A stretch of DNA of 7,375 nt from Elusimicrobia bacterium CG06_land_8_20_14_3_00_38_11 (GTDB lineage Bacteria; Elusimicrobiota; UBA8919): NCBI GenBank assembly GCA_002780205.1, contig PEVQ01000007.1, forward strand, positions 1 to 7,375, read 5' to 3'. Below, one piece after another: positions 5,199 to 7,375 of the stretch. The notes below the pieces were generated by a model that ran no database searches, was not told where the DNA came from, and saw only the letters and a program-made list of their open reading frames with translations. Made by a program: the position numbers and the translations under genes. Each line of letters starts with the position of its first letter. The stretch's first letter is position 1.

Positions 5199-5477
5199 AT
5201 GTTTGCGGGAAAAATTATAGGAAGGGTTGTTGCTACTCAAAAATATGAATCGTTGGAAGGCAGAAAACTTCTTCTGGTTCAGCCGATGGGTTGGGATAAA
5301 AAGCCGAAAGGCGAACCGCTTGTTGCGGTTGATGTTGTAGGTTCCGGCGCCGGCGAATTTGTATTTTATGTCGCTGCCCGCGAAGCAGCCGTCGCTTGCG
5401 GAGGGACATCTCTTGCGGATACGCCGCCTATTGATGCCACAATAGTCGGAATAATCGACGGAGTTAATTTATTGTAG
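5199..5477 (+). CDS. eutN: EutN/CcmL family microcompartment vertex protein (BMC-P), copy 1
   Basis: A 92-residue single-domain BMC-P protein, the typical family length. It begins MFAGKIIGRVVATQKYESLEGRKLLLVQP, split here as the conserved strand GRVVATQKYESLEG and KLLLVQPM. VAVDVVGSGAGEFVFYV is the family's 'aVDxvGAGxGExVl' segment, followed by PPIDATIVGIIDGVNLL. BMC-P proteins form pentamers that cap the vertices of the shell. GEFVFYVAAREAAVACGG has the form seen in other BMC-P copies of catabolic shells. The ATG is preceded by a weakly spaced AAAGG at 5183-5187. It is followed 31 bases later by a second BMC-P gene, and the pair differs in sequence along most of its length, suggesting separate roles at vertices rather than a fresh duplication. 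Confidence 0.95.
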   Translation: MFAGKIIGRVVATQKYESLEGRKLLLVQPMGWDKKPKGEPLVAVDVVGSGAGEFVFYVAAREAAVACGGTSLADTPPIDATIVGIIDGVNLL

Positions 5478-5479
5478 TC

Positions 5480-5495
5480 GCCCGATTTATCGGGC
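5480..5495 (+). other. Short GC-rich hairpin between the two BMC-P genes
   Basis: GCCCGAT (5480-5486) and ATCGGGC (5489-5495) form a perfect stem just after the first BMC-P stop codon. The next bases, TAATTAAAAATTT, are AT-rich but not a clean U-tract. It could be a weak or partial terminator, an mRNA-stabilising hairpin or a dispersed repeat. Confidence 0.55.
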
Positions 5496-5508
5496 TAATT
5501 AAAAATTT

Positions 5509-5808
5509 ATGTTTATCGCAAAAGTTGTCGGAAATGTCTGGGCGACCAGAAAACATAAGGCACTTGAAAATACAAAACTTCTTTTGGTGAGACGGCTTGA
5601 CGGCATTTCAGGAAAATTTTTAGACGAGGACATAATGCTCGCAGTTGATAAATACATTGATGCGGGAATCGGCAATACGGTTTTAGTAATGGACGAAGGC
5701 AATTCTGCACGACAAATTTTAGGTGATAAAACCGCGCCGGTTCGCACAATCATCTGCGGGATTGTTGACACAGTTTTTTCCAAAGGTCAAACCAAAAAAT
5801 GGCATTAA
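5509..5808 (+). CDS. eutN: EutN/CcmL family microcompartment vertex protein (BMC-P), copy 2
   Basis: A 99-residue BMC-P protein. The N-terminus FIAKVVGNVWATRKHKALEN followed by TKLLLVRRLD matches the family well; GNVWATRKHxxLxGxKLLLV is the classic EutN/CcmL opening. The central strand region AVDKYIDAGIGNTVLVMDEG keeps the AVD and the GxGxxVLV pattern, and NSARQIL follows, as in canonical EutN and CcmL. RTIICGIVDTVF forms the last strand, and the C-terminus adds about nine basic residues (SKGQTKKWH). It should form pentameric vertices like the first copy. There is no clear Shine-Dalgarno sequence before the ATG; the GC-rich hairpin upstream may influence its translation. A nuclease-like gene starts only six bases after its stop, so the microcompartment operon ends abruptly here in an AT-rich module. 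Confidence 0.94.
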   Translation: MFIAKVVGNVWATRKHKALENTKLLLVRRLDGISGKFLDEDIMLAVDKYIDAGIGNTVLVMDEGNSARQILGDKTAPVRTIICGIVDTVFSKGQTKKWH

Positions 5809-5814
5809 AATAAT

Positions 5815-6495
5815 ATGGCTAATAACTTAAAAGATAATTTTCTGAATGCTCTAAAAGCAACTTATAAAGCATATAATATTTATGGAGCGAGAAGTAGTAA
5901 AAAATTGATTGCAATACATTCTTGGTTTGCGAAAGAAATTATTTTGGGACTTGATAAAAGTTATTCAGTAAAAAGTTTAGGTAATGATGGCGAATATGTG
6001 ATAGAAGGGAAATATTATCCTAAAACTGTTGATATTACGGTTTTTTTCAGCTCCAAACCCATTGTAACTTTAAGTTTTAAATTTGTTACATCAAATTATG
6101 CTCAAAACTCTAATAATTATTTTGAAAATTTGCTCGGCGAAACAGCAAACATAAGAAGAGTTGGAGTCGGTTTCGTTCATTTTTTGGTATTGCGAGGTTA
6201 TGCACCTTACTATGATAAGGCGGGTGGTAATAAAAGAGGGAAGTTAAAGAAAATTGAAACATTGTCAGAACATCAAATCAAAAAATATGTTGAACTATTT
6301 AAGGATTTAGATTTTCCGCATAAACCAGATCTATTAGGTATAGCAGTAGTTGATTTTGACGATAATGCAGAACCATATTTTACTGATTTAACAAAATTAG
6401 GATTGAAAGAGGACACTATAAAAATGTTACAAAACGAATTTTCAGTTGAAACATTTATTGAAAAAGTGAGAGCATTATGTCAGTTAAAAAAATAG
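5815..6495 (+). CDS. Putative type II restriction endonuclease subunit
   Basis: A 226-residue soluble protein that I cannot assign to a named family. The middle shows the strand pattern expected of a PD-(D/E)xK nuclease: E64 and D73 in EGKYYPKTVDITVF, then IVTLSFKFVTSN with K89. A conserved-looking helix, QNSNNYFENLLGETANIRR (98-115), follows, of the kind I associate with restriction enzymes that keep an Asn/Glu-rich helix after the catalytic Lys. The residue two before that Lys is Ser, not the usual Asp or Glu, so the active site is uncertain. The gene is markedly A+T-rich and directly follows the BMC-P gene without a ribosome binding site. It overlaps the next gene by 19 bases, and the block leads to a DNA adenine methyltransferase, which is the main support for a restriction role. 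Confidence 0.5.
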   Translation: MANNLKDNFLNALKATYKAYNIYGARSSKKLIAIHSWFAKEIILGLDKSYSVKSLGNDGEYVIEGKYYPKTVDITVFFSSKPIVTLSFKFVTSNYAQNSNNYFENLLGETANIRRVGVGFVHFLVLRGYAPYYDKAGGNKRGKLKKIETLSEHQIKKYVELFKDLDFPHKPDLLGIAVVDFDDNAEPYFTDLTKLGLKEDTIKMLQNEFSVETFIEKVRALCQLKK

Positions 6496-7153
6496 AAAAT
6501 AAACTATACTCATTAATTAATGAATACATGGGTATGAACCAGAAAGAAAAAAAGAGTTTCGTTACTCGTGGAATAATAAGTAACAATATTAGTGAAATAT
6601 GTAAAAATGAAATAGAGAATATTTTAAATTTGTGCAAAGAAAAATCACTAATAAAAAAGCATTACAATTTTAAATTAAAAGCAAAGGGTGTCAATGGACG
6701 CGAGAAAAAGGAAGCCGATATACTGTTTTTCCATGCATATAATGGTCCTATGATAATAATTCAAGTAACATCTATTTTAACAGCATTTAGAAATTTTAGA
6801 TGGGATAGTATATTTCATGATGCTGAAAATTTTCATGCTGCTTATCCTAAATTAGTAGTAGGGTATATAATTGTCTGTCCAGATAAAAGTTTAGGAAACA
6901 ATGAAAATTTTCCGTTAGAAAAAGTGCAAAGAAAACTGTTAAGAGTTACCAACCGTGAAGATATGTATAATCATTTACATAAATATGAGAGAATATCTTT
7001 AATTTACTTTAGGAAAACAAAAAACGGAATAAAAATATTAGAAAACAAAATTAATAAAGATTTAAGACCTTCTAATTTCGTACAATCTATATGCGAAATA
7101 TTTAGAGAAAGGTTTGTAGAATAACTATTATGTCAATTAAAAAAATAGAAAAT
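6474..7153 (+). repeat. 27-base near-identical repeat at two successive gene starts
   Basis: Bases 6474-6500 and 7127-7153 are identical except at one position (G at 6483, A at 7136). Each copy spans the ATG and first eight codons, so the two proteins begin MSVKKIEN and MSIKKIEN before diverging completely. They start the second nuclease-like gene and the methyltransferase gene. The shared segment could come from recombination, gene duplication and replacement, or selection for a common translation start. Confidence 0.85.
6477..7124 (+). CDS. Putative restriction-associated nuclease-like protein
   Basis: A 215-residue protein of unassigned family. The centre, EADILFFHAYNGPMIIIQVTS (79-99, split here as EADILFF and MIIIQVTS), gives D81 and Q96-V-T98, a spacing similar to a PD-(D/E)xK core but without the usual catalytic Lys. 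It continues as RNFRWDSIFHDAENFHAAYP and VVGYIIVCP, a pattern typical of restriction enzymes and related DNA-binding proteins with a helix before a buried strand. It could be a second subunit of the restriction enzyme, a specificity protein or an inactive partner. The start codon lies inside the previous gene, with GTGAGAG upstream as a possible ribosome binding site. The methyltransferase gene follows after five bases. Its first eight codons share a near-identical sequence with that gene. Confidence 0.5.
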   Translation: MSVKKIENKLYSLINEYMGMNQKEKKSFVTRGIISNNISEICKNEIENILNLCKEKSLIKKHYNFKLKAKGVNGREKKEADILFFHAYNGPMIIIQVTSILTAFRNFRWDSIFHDAENFHAAYPKLVVGYIIVCPDKSLGNNENFPLEKVQRKLLRVTNREDMYNHLHKYERISLIYFRKTKNGIKILENKINKDLRPSNFVQSICEIFRERFVE

Positions 7154-7375
7154 TTACCGTTGTATATGAAAATAACAGAAAAAAAAGCAAACGGGGTTGT
7201 TTATACTCCTGCTTGGATTGTTAATTTGATATTAGATAGGATTGGGTATAAAAAAAATATTTTTGCGAAAAAAATTGTAGCCCCCGCCTGTGGAGACGGT
7301 AATTTTCTTATTTTTATTGCAGAACGTTTTTTAAGTGATTGCAAAAAAAATAAATTAAGTAATAAAAAAATCAAA
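7130..7375 (+). CDS. N6-adenine DNA methyltransferase, 5' end only (runs off the window)
   Basis: Eighty-two codons are present and the frame stays open to the window edge. The protein shows GVVYTPAWIVNLILDRIGY (22-40), matching methyltransferase motif X with its YTP, followed by KIVAPACGDGNFLIFIAERF (48-67). APACGDGNFL is the S-adenosylmethionine-binding motif I ('DPACGSGxFL') of gamma-type N6-adenine methyltransferases, with Ala where the family often has Asp. The catalytic (N/D)PPY motif lies beyond the edge. These enzymes modify host DNA against a partner endonuclease or form type II bifunctional enzymes. The two genes before it are candidates for the restriction part. Only weak ribosome-binding purines (AGAAAGG near 7106-7112) precede the ATG, so coupling to the upstream gene is possible. 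Confidence 0.88.
   Translation, partial: MSIKKIENLPLYMKITEKKANGVVYTPAWIVNLILDRIGYKKNIFAKKIVAPACGDGNFLIFIAERFLSDCKKNKLSNKKIK

Noticed and set aside
5480..5508. Intrinsic terminator between the two vertex genes
   Set aside because: The stem is good but there is no clean T-run after it, and a co-directional partner gene follows at once; kept only as a hairpin.
1..7375. CRISPR array, tRNA, rRNA or transposase genes
   Set aside because: No regularly spaced repeats, no tRNA-like cloverleaf and no transposase motif were seen on either strand.

Overview
This window carries part of a bacterial microcompartment (BMC) operon, all on the + strand, interleaved with small accessory modules. The metabolic core is a PduS-like flavin/iron-sulfur oxidoreductase (616-1917), a PduT-like tandem-BMC shell protein with a conserved cluster-binding Cys (2428-2982), two adjacent RpiB/LacAB-type sugar-phosphate isomerases (2979-3428 and 3524-3961), two exported proteins (TPR protein 3958-4413; CsgG/LpoB-like lipoprotein 4410-5039) and two EutN/CcmL vertex (BMC-P) proteins (5199-5477 and 5509-5808). 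RpiB-type isomerases beside shell genes fit the class of BMC loci called 'sugar phosphate utilizing' (SPU), in which an isomerase and a DeoC-type aldolase feed an encapsulated aldehyde pathway. The aldolase, aldehyde dehydrogenase, phosphotransacylase and BMC-H genes expected for such a locus are not in the window.

Accessory genes, visibly richer in A+T, sit in the gene junctions of this operon. At the left edge a 65-residue protein overlaps an AbiEii/DUF6036-like nucleotidyltransferase (4-619). A type II antitoxin/RelE-like toxin pair (1920-2431) lies between the pduS-like and pduT-like genes. From 5815 to the right edge, two probable nuclease genes lead into a truncated N6-adenine DNA methyltransferase, suggesting a restriction-modification system. 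Many junctions are ATGA or GTGA overlaps, so the whole block could be read as one long transcript.

The only larger gap is 5040-5198, which holds hairpins including a perfect 9-bp stem. AT-rich imperfect inverted repeats lie over the start of both exported-protein genes and encode most of their hydrophobic signal peptides. A 15-bp direct repeat lies between the two isomerase genes.

The organism appears to be a low-to-moderate G+C bacterium, probably Gram-negative because of the lipoprotein and the CsgG/LpoB-like domain. The mix of SPU-like BMC genes, AT-rich repeats and a CCTGCC/GGCAGG hairpin suggests an uncultured candidate phylum (for example Cloacimonadota, Omnitrophota, Atribacterota or WOR-3-like). 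That placement is a guess.

Proposed working model: the two isomerases interconvert pentose or hexose phosphates for an aldolase encoded elsewhere; the aldehyde product is processed in a shell whose vertices are the BMC-P proteins; the PduS-like and PduT-like proteins move electrons across the shell. The exported proteins have no obvious part in this, and the accessory modules look like insertions.
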